From Draconibacterium sp. (GTDB lineage Bacteria > Bacteroidota > Bacteroidia > Bacteroidales > Prolixibacteraceae): a DNA stretch of 37,026 nucleotides. The stretch is from assembly GCA_021648495.1 (NCBI GenBank), contig JAKIST010000002.1, positions 1-37,026 on the forward strand, read 5' to 3'. The notes under the pieces were generated by a model. The model saw only the letters and a program-made list of their open reading frames with translations. It had not been told where the DNA came from and did no database searches. This document shows, in pieces, positions 25,688 through 34,711 of this stretch. Every line of letters begins with the position of its first letter. Position 1 is the stretch's first letter. A program made the position numbers and the translations under genes.

Positions 25688-26590
25688 CTATTTCGCTAAC
25701 ATTGAATCAAGGTCGTGAAATTGCCAGTTCAGCCAACCATTTTCAGGAACATGTTTAAATTCTAATATCCAATCGTGGGGGGAATTTTCACGTTCTATCG
25801 GATCCTGAAATTTACTTCGGTTAAGGCCAGTTCCCAAAAAATGGATTCCATCGTCGGAAACAGCATCAATTTTTTGAGATCCCATATCACCTAAAATAAG
25901 AATAACTTCAATTCCCCGCTCTTTAACTTTTACCAAACGGGGGTAAATTTCTTTTATAAATGTAGCGTCCGCATCATCGCAGGTAAAACTAAACCGTTTC
26001 AGGTTACTTTGTGCATAATTATATGGAGAAGGTAACCCGGGAACATTTTCCCAAATTCCATGGTGCATAATAAAAATCAGGTGAGTTGATTTTTCAATAG
26101 TATCGCACAAATTAACAATTATCCGATATTGATCATTCAATTGTTCGCAATCGTACGGAGTTAAATTTGTATTCAACACCATGTAACTAATTCCTTTATA
26201 CGTACTGGTATAATATGATTTTTTACCGCTCAACTCCTCAACCCAATTCCAATTACCGTTTCGGGCATCGTGATTTCCAAAAGCCCAATGCGTGTTTGGG
26301 TGTTTTAAATCGAAAAGTTTATCAATGTACTCCAGGGTTGTGTATTCAAGCAATGCTTCAGAACAAACATCTCCTCCCAGCCAAATCCCATCATATCCCG
26401 ACAAATCCATTTTTTCCAGACGTTCATCAAGCTTGTCGCCGGCAGTGTGCCACTGGTAGGTATGACCAACAAAAAGATATTTTAAAGTATCCGTTTGGCC
26501 GGAAACATTTAAAACCAAATACAATAAAAAGAAAAATAGAATACTCCCTTTTTTTATATCAAATGCGTTATTTCGTTTTAGTACTTGCAT
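25688..26590 (-). CDS. Exported metallophosphoesterase-like protein
   Basis: This 300-residue protein has an N-terminal signal sequence (about residues 16-31) and a calcineurin-like phosphoesterase fold: GGDVC, GNHDARNG and MHHG motifs are clear. The first metal motif, normally DxH, reads VGHTYQW, and the final GHxH reads GDMG, so the metal site is altered at two points. It may be a variant subfamily or have changed activity. The start is ATG, 20 nt after the GT-C stop, so it probably ends the ArnT-like/GT2/GT-C operon. Possible roles are removal of phosphate from lipid carriers or glycan phosphate groups; this is a guess from context. Confidence 0.75.
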   Translation of the reverse strand: MQVLKRNNAFDIKKGSILFFFLLYLVLNVSGQTDTLKYLFVGHTYQWHTAGDKLDERLEKMDLSGYDGIWLGGDVCSEALLEYTTLEYIDKLFDLKHPNTHWAFGNHDARNGNWNWVEELSGKKSYYTSTYKGISYMVLNTNLTPYDCEQLNDQYRIIVNLCDTIEKSTHLIFIMHHGIWENVPGLPSPYNYAQSNLKRFSFTCDDADATFIKEIYPRLVKVKERGIEVILILGDMGSQKIDAVSDDGIHFLGTGLNRSKFQDPIERENSPHDWILEFKHVPENGWLNWQFHDLDSMLAK

Positions 26591-26610
26591 CGTTTTATTA
26601 AACGTTGAAT

Positions 26611-28482
26611 TTAATAACTCGTTATTTTTGAATGTAGCTTTTTTATAAACATGTGCCGGTTATTCCTGTTCCAAACATACATCTTAACAATTGCCGATTT
26701 TGGGATATTTGCCGGAAACCGTGTGTGTACTGAAACCGTTTTCCATTCTTTATCATCAACATTCCACTCCAAAGGTTGAACTTCATATCTCAAGTTTTCC
26801 TTCCCGTTTTCAACAGAAATAACCAGTAAAACATCTTTGTTTTTTATTGTTTCATCGCTTTTGTATTGAATTTGTAACTCAGCTTTAAAAATCTCTTTTT
26901 GCAATAATTCGTCAACATAAACTACAATTGACGGACTATATTCACTCGAATTTTGTAGCTCAAATACATTTTCTCCATCTATGCTAATTACTTGTTTCGA
27001 CTTTGCCGGGTTAATTTCCAATTCACGTAAAAAGGTATCAGAACCAGAAATAGCTTTTCGGTTTTTAACCTTTTTATAAATGTGGATTGCATAATCGTAA
27101 CCACCCAATACTTTTATTTTTTGAACCGGGAAAAAGGACTTTATCTTTTGCAAATGACTATCGTTTTCTATAGATTCAAAACTTACCCGTCCTTCGTTGG
27201 GACCAAAATGTGCATCCCAAATTAAAATATCACCAAAATCCATTGAATTCGAAGGCTGTAATTTATCGCCAATTCCCCAGTTAGATTTTGTTTTATCGTA
27301 CGGATCGAGGTTTAAGTGAAAAATTAATTCAGGATTGAAATAATATATCTTTTCATTTTGTCCCTTTTGTTTCAAAAAATCGGCACTCTTTATTATCAGT
27401 TTGTCAATTCGCCCGGCTTTTAATGGAAGATGATTTTGATTAAAAAAAAGAAAAATCTGTGCAACTGCAATAAAGGAAAGTATTGCAAAAACTAAATTTC
27501 CTTTATTAATCCTTTCAAAAAGAAACTGAATACCTTTTACTCCTGTTAAAGCTGCCAGCGGAATAACTCCTCCCATCACCCGAATTAAACCAAGTGAGCC
27601 TCCCATTCCTTTCCACCAAACAAAACTATGTGCCGCAAAATAGGTTAACCAACTCCCGGTAATAACAATAAACAGAATAAAATTTTCATTTCTTATCTTA
27701 AATTTTTTCAATATTTCCACAGTCCAGGAAATGAGGCCGGGCACCAAAACCAATAAAAATGGTATTCCGAATATATAATTGCTTTTTTTAATAAAATGAA
27801 ATAATTCTCCACTACCGTACACACTTTCACCTTTTGGATAAGGGAATCTGTTTATTATCCACAAGAAATCGTTGAAAGCAAAATATCCAACAATGGAATA
27901 AAAAAGGGTTCCAACAGAAAGAAACAGGATTGAAAAATAAGAACGTTTTAACAAAAAAGCCAATGCGAAAACGGGCATCAAAACAATTCCCTCCATTCGA
28001 ACAAAAGGGATGAATGATAAAACAATTGCCGAAAATATAAACCTGTTTTTCATAAACAGATATACCGAAAAAATAAGTGTAAAACTGAAAAGCACTTCGG
28101 TGAGGCAGGTTATCATCAATAAAAAATAAATGGGAGCAAATGCGGTGAGAACAACCGTAAAAATCGCACCGGAAGGAAAAATTAGTTTTGAGATTTTAAA
28201 AACAAAAATCAGTGTTAAAACGGCGACTACCAAATTAAAAACCTGGGCACTTTTAAAACCAAACAAAGCAAATGACGCTGATAGAGTTGTGTAAACCGGT
28301 TTTCCCCAATGATCTAAAAATAAACGCGGATATTTAAAAGCAAATCTGGCTATTTGAAAATGTGAAATACTATCGGCTCCGCCAAAAGCTTTTTCATTAA
28401 AAATTAATAATAATAACTGTAACAGAATTAAAGTTGACAGAAAAAAGTAAAGAAGCCGTTTTTCAATTTTGTTACTTTCCAT
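26611..28482 (-). CDS. GT-C-type membrane glycosyltransferase with C-terminal beta-sandwich module
   Basis: This 623-residue polytopic protein has about 10 membrane helices in its first 370 residues and the external loop GGADSISHFQIARFAFKYP...DHWGKPVY, typical of GT-C mannosyl- or PMT-like enzymes. Residues about 495-620 form a soluble domain ending EWKTVSVHTRFP...VKMYVWNRNNRHMFIKKLH, which matches the module in the proteins at 16195 and 21181 (YxWN and following hydrophobic strand), although FDDL is degenerate. The gene begins 11 nt after the GT2 stop, so the GT2 enzyme may supply its polyprenyl-phosphate sugar. Confidence 0.76.
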   Translation of the reverse strand: MESNKIEKRLLYFFLSTLILLQLLLLIFNEKAFGGADSISHFQIARFAFKYPRLFLDHWGKPVYTTLSASFALFGFKSAQVFNLVVAVLTLIFVFKISKLIFPSGAIFTVVLTAFAPIYFLLMITCLTEVLFSFTLIFSVYLFMKNRFIFSAIVLSFIPFVRMEGIVLMPVFALAFLLKRSYFSILFLSVGTLFYSIVGYFAFNDFLWIINRFPYPKGESVYGSGELFHFIKKSNYIFGIPFLLVLVPGLISWTVEILKKFKIRNENFILFIVITGSWLTYFAAHSFVWWKGMGGSLGLIRVMGGVIPLAALTGVKGIQFLFERINKGNLVFAILSFIAVAQIFLFFNQNHLPLKAGRIDKLIIKSADFLKQKGQNEKIYYFNPELIFHLNLDPYDKTKSNWGIGDKLQPSNSMDFGDILIWDAHFGPNEGRVSFESIENDSHLQKIKSFFPVQKIKVLGGYDYAIHIYKKVKNRKAISGSDTFLRELEINPAKSKQVISIDGENVFELQNSSEYSPSIVVYVDELLQKEIFKAELQIQYKSDETIKNKDVLLVISVENGKENLRYEVQPLEWNVDDKEWKTVSVHTRFPANIPKSAIVKMYVWNRNNRHMFIKKLHSKITSY

Positions 28483-28493
28483 CCCTGAACAAT

Positions 28494-29219
28494 CTATCTT
28501 TTAAAAACATTATATTTCAAAATACACCACAAGGCACGAAACCCATCTTTGGCACTAATTTTTTTCCCTTCATCGTAGGTGCGCCCATAATACGAAATTC
28601 CAATTTCATAAATACGGATATTCGGCACCCTCGAAATTTTTGCAGTCACTTCAGGCTCAAACCCAAAGCGGGTTTCTTGCAAATTCAAATTCTTTATAAT
28701 ATCCGATTTAAATAATTTATAACATGTTTCCATATCGGTTAAATTTAGATTGGTAAACATATTGGAAGCAAAGGTGAGGAATTTATTCCCGATGGAATGC
28801 CAGAAAAATAGAATGCGGTGTGGGTTGCCCCCCATAAAACGCGAACCATAAACCACGTCTGCATTCCCTTCAGCAACAGGTTTTAACAAATCGTTGTATT
28901 CGCGTGGATCGTATTCCAAATCGGCATCCTGAATAATTATACATCCGCCTGTTGCTCTGGCAATTCCACGGTGAAGCGCGGCTCCTTTTCCCATATTTTG
29001 GGGCTGGTGAAAGAATTTTATTTCAGCCTCGGGATGCTCATTAATATAATCCTCAATCACTTCAACCGACTTGTCGGAAGAACAGTCGTTAACTAAAATT
29101 ATTTCTTTTTGGAACCCATAATTTAACTTCACTTCCAACACTCTGTCTAAAATTGGTTCAATGGTTCTCTCCTCGTTGTAAACCGGTATTATTATCGAAA
29201 GAATATTCATCTTTTCCAT
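28494..29219 (-). CDS. GT2 glycosyltransferase, DPM1-like
   Basis: This family 2 glycosyltransferase resembles dolichyl/polyprenyl-phosphate mannose synthases: [54 protein letters not shown], the DxD-type [17 protein letters not shown] and the acceptor-loop [12 protein letters not shown]. There are no C-terminal membrane helices. The track start (TTG at 29249) lies inside a TATCTTTG -7 box, so I use the ATG at 29219 (241 residues); the ATG at 29210 is also possible. It likely makes the lipid-linked sugar used by the adjoining GT-C enzyme. Confidence 0.88.
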   Translation of the reverse strand: MEKMNILSIIIPVYNEERTIEPILDRVLEVKLNYGFQKEIILVNDCSSDKSVEVIEDYINEHPEAEIKFFHQPQNMGKGAALHRGIARATGGCIIIQDADLEYDPREYNDLLKPVAEGNADVVYGSRFMGGNPHRILFFWHSIGNKFLTFASNMFTNLNLTDMETCYKLFKSDIIKNLNLQETRFGFEPEVTAKISRVPNIRIYEIGISYYGRTYDEGKKISAKDGFRALWCILKYNVFKR

Positions 29220-29246
29220 GTAATACTTAATTGTTGAAAAGTTGGT

Positions 29247-29254
29247 CAAAGATA
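29247..29254 (-). promoter_or_regulatory. -7 box (TATCTTTG) of the DPM1-like gene
   Basis: TATCTTTG on the minus strand matches TAnnTTTG, with a TTTG 22 nt upstream, slightly longer than the usual 19-21. It would start transcription near 29240. This provides a promoter inside the minus-strand glycan gene run and rejects the TTG start at 29249. Confidence 0.5.
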
Positions 29255-29293
29255 AAAGTTAGTATAAAAAAACCATCAAATTAGTTAGTTATT

Positions 29294-30934
29294 TCAATTT
29301 CCTTGTTTTTGAGTTGTGACAAACAAATAATTTGTTGTTAAAGAATTTTCTCTGGTGCCGGGATTTAAAAATTGCATATTAATTCGATTCATGCCGTTTT
29401 GTCGAATTTCATAAATAGTATCAAATTTAAATTCCATATTTATTATATCGTTGTATTTTATCGAATTTGTATAAATCCATGTCTCCGGTTTTTCAAAAAC
29501 GTCGTATAATTCTTCCCAGTTATTTATTTGGTCCACAGCGTCTTTTGCATAAAAAAACATTTCATATTCTTCCAATTCAAAATTATATAGATGTTTATCT
29601 TTCCCTGCATTTTTTTCGAAAAGAGTTAAAACTTGTTTTGCCCCTTGGTATTTATATAGGTCGGGCAATATTTTTACATTCAACAATAAACTTGAGGCCC
29701 CAATAACGATTGTTGAAATAAGTACTAATTTGTTAATCCTCTCAGCAGGTGTTTTTAATGCTATAAAAATTGCGAATGTTGAAGAAACAAAAATCGTTAA
29801 CGGAATCCAAATTGCATCTAATGCGAATACAATTGTGAGGAAAATAAAAGTTGCTCCGAGCCAACTAATTAATACGATTTGAGAACGGATAAAAAATAGT
29901 TGTAATCTTTTCGAAATTGCAGAGAAGTGGCTAGCCCAACTCGCCGTTACAATTGAAATTACCGGGATAGCAATTAAAAAGTAATTGGGTGCTTTGCCTT
30001 TTGCAATGCTTAATATGAATACAAAAAGCAGGACACTGCCCAAAAGATAAACTCCCCAAATGTTGTATCCCTTTTTTGTAATCCAGCTTTTTATTTCAAA
30101 TACAATTGCGCCTGTAACAAAAACGGTCCAGGGTAAAACCGCCCACAAAAGGGTGTGGATATAAAAAAACAGGTCGGAACTGGAACCTGCATATTCTCCG
30201 GTAATTCGTCCAATATTATTGGTTATGAAATAAAACTTTAACCCTTCTATCCCAAAATTGTTATACAACTGGAATAGCGTTGGTGAAATTACAACCGACA
30301 CAATTAAAATACCGAGAATCCATTTTGGGTGAAAAAGCTGGCGGAAATCTCTCTTCCCCAGTAAATATAACAATACTGCAAAAAATGGTAATATTGCTCC
30401 AACCGGACCTTTTGAAAGCATGGCAAGCCCAACACCGAAAAAGCCCAACACAAAACTTGCTGCTTTCCTCTTTTGTAAATAAGCCGCCAATTGCCACAAC
30501 GCCAAAATAACCCCGGTTTGTAAAACTGTATCGGTATGAAAATCGAAAAAATAGAGAAAAAATATTTGTGAAGTTCCAGCTAATAAGGCTGCAAGTTTTC
30601 CAACCTCGCCAGAAAATAGTTGTTTCCCCAAGCAATACGTAAAATAAATTCCAAGCAATCCGTATAAAAAAGGGAACAATTTGAATGCAAAATTGGTATT
30701 TCCAAAAAGTTGAATCCCAAAACCTGCCAGCCAGAAAAACAGGTGCGGCTTTTGGTCGTAAGGCACACCATTGATTTTAAGGTTAAACCAATCTCCAGAC
30801 TCCACCATTTGGCGCGAAATTGCCGCGTAAAGTCCTGAATCTCCTGTCAGATCGATGAACAAGCCAAAAATATATGCCAATCCAACAAGTAGAAAGGCAT
30901 ATCCCCACAATATTTTATTTACTTGAATTTTCAA
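29294..30934 (-). CDS. ArnT/PMT-like (GT39/GT83) membrane glycosyltransferase
   Basis: This 546-residue polytopic protein has the ArnT/PMT signature: the early GLFIDLTGDSGLYAAISRQMVESGDWFNLKINGVPYDQKPHLFFWL, with the acidic residues in the first periplasmic loop, followed by FFDFHTDTVLQTGVILALW and MLSKGPVGAILPFF. About 11-12 helices precede a small C-terminal soluble domain. Such enzymes move an undecaprenyl-linked sugar onto lipid A or protein. The start is TTG; an in-frame TAA two codons upstream leaves no earlier start. It lacks the beta-sandwich module of the other two GT-C proteins here. Confidence 0.87.
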   Translation of the reverse strand: MKIQVNKILWGYAFLLVGLAYIFGLFIDLTGDSGLYAAISRQMVESGDWFNLKINGVPYDQKPHLFFWLAGFGIQLFGNTNFAFKLFPFLYGLLGIYFTYCLGKQLFSGEVGKLAALLAGTSQIFFLYFFDFHTDTVLQTGVILALWQLAAYLQKRKAASFVLGFFGVGLAMLSKGPVGAILPFFAVLLYLLGKRDFRQLFHPKWILGILIVSVVISPTLFQLYNNFGIEGLKFYFITNNIGRITGEYAGSSSDLFFYIHTLLWAVLPWTVFVTGAIVFEIKSWITKKGYNIWGVYLLGSVLLFVFILSIAKGKAPNYFLIAIPVISIVTASWASHFSAISKRLQLFFIRSQIVLISWLGATFIFLTIVFALDAIWIPLTIFVSSTFAIFIALKTPAERINKLVLISTIVIGASSLLLNVKILPDLYKYQGAKQVLTLFEKNAGKDKHLYNFELEEYEMFFYAKDAVDQINNWEELYDVFEKPETWIYTNSIKYNDIINMEFKFDTIYEIRQNGMNRINMQFLNPGTRENSLTTNYLFVTTQKQGN

Positions 30935-31437
30935 TCCAGATTAATTTTAAAACAACAAATTAAACGAAATTACCGTAAATGTTATTTCTAAATTCGATTC
31001 AATCAATAATAATGAATAAAAGATTTGATTTTTCAGAGATAAAGCTGATTTTTATGTTTTGGAGTTGTAAACAAATAACCACTCGATTTCTACTTGTTCT
31101 TTTGCTTTTTATCTTCTTTGAAAAATTCTTTTAATAGAACCACTATTTACAGATTTTTCAGCTCGTTAAAAAACAAAATATCTACGCATAAAACAAGCGT
31201 TTATTAATTTACAGCTCCTTTGGAAATCGTTTAATACATGATAATTTCGCTGGTAAATAGAAATGAAAAATTTGGTACAATACCAATTTAACCTTATTGA
31301 GTTTACATTGTTTACCTTTTAAAACATTATTTTTTTGAAAATTATCAAGATTTGTCGAATTTACTAAATGTAAATTCGAACAAGGCAAAGGCAATAAACT
31401 AATTTGCTGAACCGTTTCTGAAAGTGCTTTTTTAGCT
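30935..31437. other. Intergenic region between divergent arnT-like gene and coaD
   Basis: This stretch of about 500 AT-rich bases separates the minus-strand glycan genes from coaD. It holds copy B of the 29-bp repeat (31092-31120) and a short hydrophobic plus-strand frame (31054-31134) that I do not trust as a gene. The 61-codon minus-strand frame at 31209-31394 has no recognisable features. No terminator or RNA gene is apparent. Confidence 0.5.
31092..31120 (-). repeat. 29-bp dispersed repeat, copy B
   Basis: This is the exact reverse complement of the 29-base string at 11635-11663. The two copies are 19.4 kb apart in opposite orientation, both in non-coding DNA. Flanking bases differ apart from a short A-rich run. 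Confidence 0.7.
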
Positions 31438-31445
31438 TAATTTTG
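31438..31445 (+). promoter_or_regulatory. -7 box (TAATTTTG) of coaD
   Basis: TAATTTTG matches TAnnTTTG, and a near-consensus TTTC lies 19 nt upstream (31415-31418). The predicted start of transcription is near 31452, 9 nt before the ATG at 31461. The TTG used as start in the ORF track (31443) lies inside the box and is therefore unlikely. Confidence 0.6.
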
Positions 31446-31460
31446 ACAAAAAATTACAAA

Positions 31461-31943
31461 ATGGAGAGAATTGCCATATTTCCCGGATCCTTTGATCCTT
31501 TTACAATTGGGCACGAATCGATTGTAAAAAGAGCTTTGCCCATGTTTGATAAAATTGTAATCATGATTGGTAATAATGCCAACAAAAAATCATTTTTCCC
31601 GATAGAGAAAAAATTAAAATGGATCAAACAAGTTTTTCGGGGAGAAGACAAAATTGAAGTTCAAACATACGATGGATTAACCGTTGATTTTTGCAAAGAA
31701 GTAAATGCAAAATATATTTTGCGCGGTTTGAGAACTGCTTCCGACTTTGAATACGAACGTGCTATTGCACAGGTAAACAAAAAAATGCATCCCGAAATTG
31801 AATCGGTGTTCCTGTTAACTTTGCCGGAACACACCCCGGTAATGGCAACTATTGTGCGCGATATTATCTTTCATGGCGGCGATGCAAGTATGTTTTTGCC
31901 AAAGGCTTTAGACTTTAATGAGTTTATGGCAGACAATAAATAA
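31461..31943 (+). CDS. coaD: Phosphopantetheine adenylyltransferase
   Basis: CoaD joins 4'-phosphopantetheine to ATP-derived AMP to form dephospho-CoA, the fourth step from pantothenate to CoA. The 160-residue frame from the ATG at 31461 shows FPGSFDPFTIGHESIV (nucleotidyltransferase GxFDPxxxGH motif), YDGLTVDFC, ILRGLRTASDFEYERAIA, and the C-terminal region with TPVMATIVRDI, equivalent to the ISSTxxR motif but with MATIVR. Length is normal. A thioredoxin-fold gene starts 6 nt downstream, in the same operon. Confidence 0.93.
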   Translation: MERIAIFPGSFDPFTIGHESIVKRALPMFDKIVIMIGNNANKKSFFPIEKKLKWIKQVFRGEDKIEVQTYDGLTVDFCKEVNAKYILRGLRTASDFEYERAIAQVNKKMHPEIESVFLLTLPEHTPVMATIVRDIIFHGGDASMFLPKALDFNEFMADNK

Positions 31944-31949
31944 ATGTGA

Positions 31950-33362
31950 ATGTACAAATTATTCGTTTTGTTTTTACTGATTTCAGGCACTTACTTTTCC
32001 GAAGGTTCCACAACTATTCAATGCGAAAACTTGGAGTATGCCGATCGTAAACTGGACTTTTTCCAATATTCAGATCCAATTGCCAAAGAAAGTGAATTTG
32101 TTTTTTCGCTTGAATTTGACAAGAATGGGAAATGCACTTCGTCAACTGACAATAAAACAACAAACTTTGTTTTTTGTGATTTTGGAATTTACCGGGGCAT
32201 GCTTTTTTTGGAGCCCGGCAAGACAATCAAAATACAGTTGCCCCCTTTACGTGAAAAGTCTTTCGCCGATAAAAAAAATCCATATTTTAGTCCGGTTGCC
32301 TTTTGGTTTACAAGCGAAAACAGTAAACAACTGAATAATAAGATTTCAGCTTTTTCTCAAAAATTGAACAGCTTAACCGACAAGTACTTTAATCAACTTT
32401 ATTTTAGGCAATCGAAAGAAATTTACGATTCGCTTGTCTTTTTATTGGACAAAGAGTTTTCTGGAATTCAATCGGAGGCGTTTATTTTTCATAAAAAAAT
32501 GAAATTGAAAACAATTGAAACAGAAGTGTTCAGGCAAAAACCAGAGCAATTTTCAAGTCTGTTTTCCGATGTCGCCCAGCAATTTTGGTTGTTTCCTGCT
32601 TTTCTCGAATTATTCGATAACGCTTTTAACGGGCAATTAAGTTTTGAGGCGAAGTCGGTTAAAGGAGAGAAAATTCGGGCTGCTGTTAATCATTCCAACA
32701 TCACTTTTTTGAAGGAGTTTGTAAAAAACAAGTATAAAATTTCGGGAGAAATAGTTGATTTGGTAATTTTGAAATTGTTGCATGACGCATTTTATTCGGG
32801 ATATTTTTCGAAAAATTCGATCCTAAAAATGGTCGGTTCGGAATTATTCACCAATAACTCAAACAAATTAATTCAAAAATCAGCCTTGCTAATTACTGCC
32901 AAACTAACCTTCCTGCAAAAAGGAACGGTTGCCCCACCCATTTGCCTCAATACCGTTGAAGGAGGGCAATTTTGTACGAACCAAACTTCCGATAAGTTTA
33001 AGTATATCGTTTTTGCCGACACGGAAATGATTGTGTGCCGCGAGCAATTAAAATATCTGGTGAAAATTGAACAACGTTTTCAAAAGTACCTCGATATTTT
33101 TATTGTGTTAAGAAAAACTGACCCTGTGGAAATGAAGAAATTTCTATCTGAAAATAATATTGCCGGGATAAAATTAATAGATGAAAACAACGAATTTAGC
33201 AAGAAATATAAAGTTAAATCGTTTCCACAATGTTATCTTTTAGATGAAAATCACAAAGTGGAATTCGTTTCGGCGAAAGCTCCATTGGATGGTTTCGAAC
33301 AACAATTTGGCAATTTCCTTCAACACAAACTTTTCGAACGCCAGCGAAATCAAACACGATAA
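31950..33362 (+). CDS. Exported thioredoxin-fold protein lacking CxxC
   Basis: This 470-residue protein has a short signal sequence (KLFVLFLLISGTYFSEG), a beta-rich N-terminal domain resembling the DUF4369-type domain of Bacteroidota TlpA proteins, a helical middle, and a C-terminal thioredoxin-like domain from about residue 330. The position of the redox motif reads FADTEMIVCREQLKYL: only the second cysteine of CxxC is present. The cis-proline region is FPQCYLLDE. Classical disulfide reductase activity is therefore unlikely; a binding or single-cysteine role is possible. It follows coaD closely and overlaps the tail of the Nudix gene by 13 nt. Confidence 0.75.
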   Translation: MYKLFVLFLLISGTYFSEGSTTIQCENLEYADRKLDFFQYSDPIAKESEFVFSLEFDKNGKCTSSTDNKTTNFVFCDFGIYRGMLFLEPGKTIKIQLPPLREKSFADKKNPYFSPVAFWFTSENSKQLNNKISAFSQKLNSLTDKYFNQLYFRQSKEIYDSLVFLLDKEFSGIQSEAFIFHKKMKLKTIETEVFRQKPEQFSSLFSDVAQQFWLFPAFLELFDNAFNGQLSFEAKSVKGEKIRAAVNHSNITFLKEFVKNKYKISGEIVDLVILKLLHDAFYSGYFSKNSILKMVGSELFTNNSNKLIQKSALLITAKLTFLQKGTVAPPICLNTVEGGQFCTNQTSDKFKYIVFADTEMIVCREQLKYLVKIEQRFQKYLDIFIVLRKTDPVEMKKFLSENNIAGIKLIDENNEFSKKYKVKSFPQCYLLDENHKVEFVSAKAPLDGFEQQFGNFLQHKLFERQRNQTR

Positions 33363-33973
33363 AGTGAAATGATAGATTTTAAGTTGGCATAAGTATTTCC
33401 TACAATTTTATCCAATTCGTTTCGGTCGAACCATCTTATTTCAGTAATGTTTTCTTCTAATTGAGGATTTCCGTTTTCAATACCTGAATAATCCATTTCA
33501 AACCAAAAAGTTTGCTTTAAAATCCATTGTCCTTTTAATTTTTCGTACGGCGACTGAAAGATGTGAAAAGTTGAAGGCAATTGTTTTGTTATTTTGTGGT
33601 CCAAAATCCCACACTCCTCTTCAACCTCGCGCAGGGCAGCTTCCCGATTTGATTCTCCCACATCAATTTTCCCCTTTGGCAAGTCCCATTTTTTATTCCT
33701 GAAAATAAAAAGCAATTTGTTTTTTCGAATTACTATTCCACCGGCTGCCGGGACGGGATAAAAAGCCGACTGAAAAATATTTAAAAAGAAATGTTCCGGC
33801 ACAGGGTGCAGTAAAATTACCTCTTCAATATTATCCTTAATAAATCGAATAAACCAACTCTGAACATCATTCCTGTTCGCTAAATTATCTATTATTTGTG
33901 TTGGTTTAATTAATGTTATTTCCCTTTTAGCAGCAATCGTTATCTTCCGGTCGTTAAAAAAAACTTCGTACAT
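33350..33973 (-). CDS. Nudix hydrolase
   Basis: I use the ATG at 33973 (207 residues, MYEVFFND...), because the track start at 34018 would overlap the pyrE start on the other strand. The Nudix box is complete: GKIDVGESNREAALREVEEECGI, with the metal-binding REVEEE. The N-terminal 65 residues are a separate small domain. Substrate cannot be told; nucleotide diphosphate derivatives are typical. It is divergent from pyrE, with only about 30 nt between the starts. Confidence 0.87.
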   Translation of the reverse strand: MYEVFFNDRKITIAAKREITLIKPTQIIDNLANRNDVQSWFIRFIKDNIEEVILLHPVPEHFFLNIFQSAFYPVPAAGGIVIRKNKLLFIFRNKKWDLPKGKIDVGESNREAALREVEEECGILDHKITKQLPSTFHIFQSPYEKLKGQWILKQTFWFEMDYSGIENGNPQLEENITEIRWFDRNELDKIVGNTYANLKSIISLYRV

Positions 33974-34003
33974 TTGTTTTGAATTAATATTGTATATTTT
34001 ATT

Positions 34004-34636
34004 ATGGATTCTACTCAAATTGAAGTAACAAAAAAATTACTTAAAATTAATACCATAAAGATACAACCTTCAAATCCATTTACTTGGGCATCGGGTTGGA
34101 AATCACCTATTTATTGTGATAATAGAAAAATTCTTTCTTATCCGGCAACACGCACTTATATTCGCGACAGCTTTGTTGAAATAATAAAAGAAAAGTATCC
34201 CCAGGCGGAAGTAATTGCAGGAGTTGCAACGGGCGCAATTGCAATAGGTGCGTTGGTTGCAGATGTTTTAGGCTTGCCTTTTATTTACGTTCGGGCAAAA
34301 CCCAAAGGACATGGTTTAGAAAACCTGATTGAAGGAGACTTGGTTCCGCATCAGAAAGTAGTGGTTATTGAAGATTTGGTTTCAACCGGAATTAGTAGTT
34401 TAAAAGCTGCCGAAGCCGTGAATAATTTTGGAGGGGATGTAATTGGAATGCTTGCTATTTTTACTTATAATTTCGAACATGCGAAAGAAAATTTCAAGAA
34501 AGCAAATATTGAATTGACAGCATTGAGCCGTTACCAGATATTGATCGATACAGCCGTAGAAATAGGAGAAGTTACCCGCGATGAGGTGGATACGCTAATG
34601 AAATGGCGCGAAGACCCTACTTCTTGGGGGAGATAG
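34004..34636 (+). CDS. pyrE: Orotate phosphoribosyltransferase
   Basis: PyrE converts orotate and PRPP to orotidine 5'-monophosphate in pyrimidine synthesis. The 210-residue protein shows the OPRT features: FTWASGWKSPIYCDNRKILSYP, VIAGVATGAIAIGALVAD, YVRAKPKGHGLENLIEGDL, and the PRPP loop VVVIEDLVSTGISSLKAAE. It is followed by an intrinsic terminator 33 nt after its stop. Confidence 0.94.
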   Translation: MDSTQIEVTKKLLKINTIKIQPSNPFTWASGWKSPIYCDNRKILSYPATRTYIRDSFVEIIKEKYPQAEVIAGVATGAIAIGALVADVLGLPFIYVRAKPKGHGLENLIEGDLVPHQKVVVIEDLVSTGISSLKAAEAVNNFGGDVIGMLAIFTYNFEHAKENFKKANIELTALSRYQILIDTAVEIGEVTRDEVDTLMKWREDPTSWGR

Positions 34637-34668
34637 ATAATAAGAATCCACAAGAATCCTAATATTAC

Positions 34669-34692
34669 ATCCTGCGTTTTGCGGGATTTTTT
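34669..34692 (+). terminator. Intrinsic terminator after pyrE
   Basis: A 7-bp stem (ATCCTGC with GCGGGAT, one G-T pair) closes a GTTTT loop and is followed by six T residues. It ends the pyrE transcript before the SRPBCC gene. Confidence 0.75.
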
Positions 34693-34711
34693 CCAATACT
34701 AATTTTTCCCA

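Noticed and set aside
31054-31134. 26-codon hydrophobic frame over copy B of the 29-bp repeat
   Set aside because: The repeat is conserved at the DNA level in another frame and strand context, and the peptide is low-complexity; probably not coding.
33974-34003. Divergent promoter between the Nudix gene and pyrE
   Set aside because: Only 30 nt lie between the starts; a TTTG and a TATATTTT are present, but their spacing (16 nt) and distance to the start do not fit the consensus.
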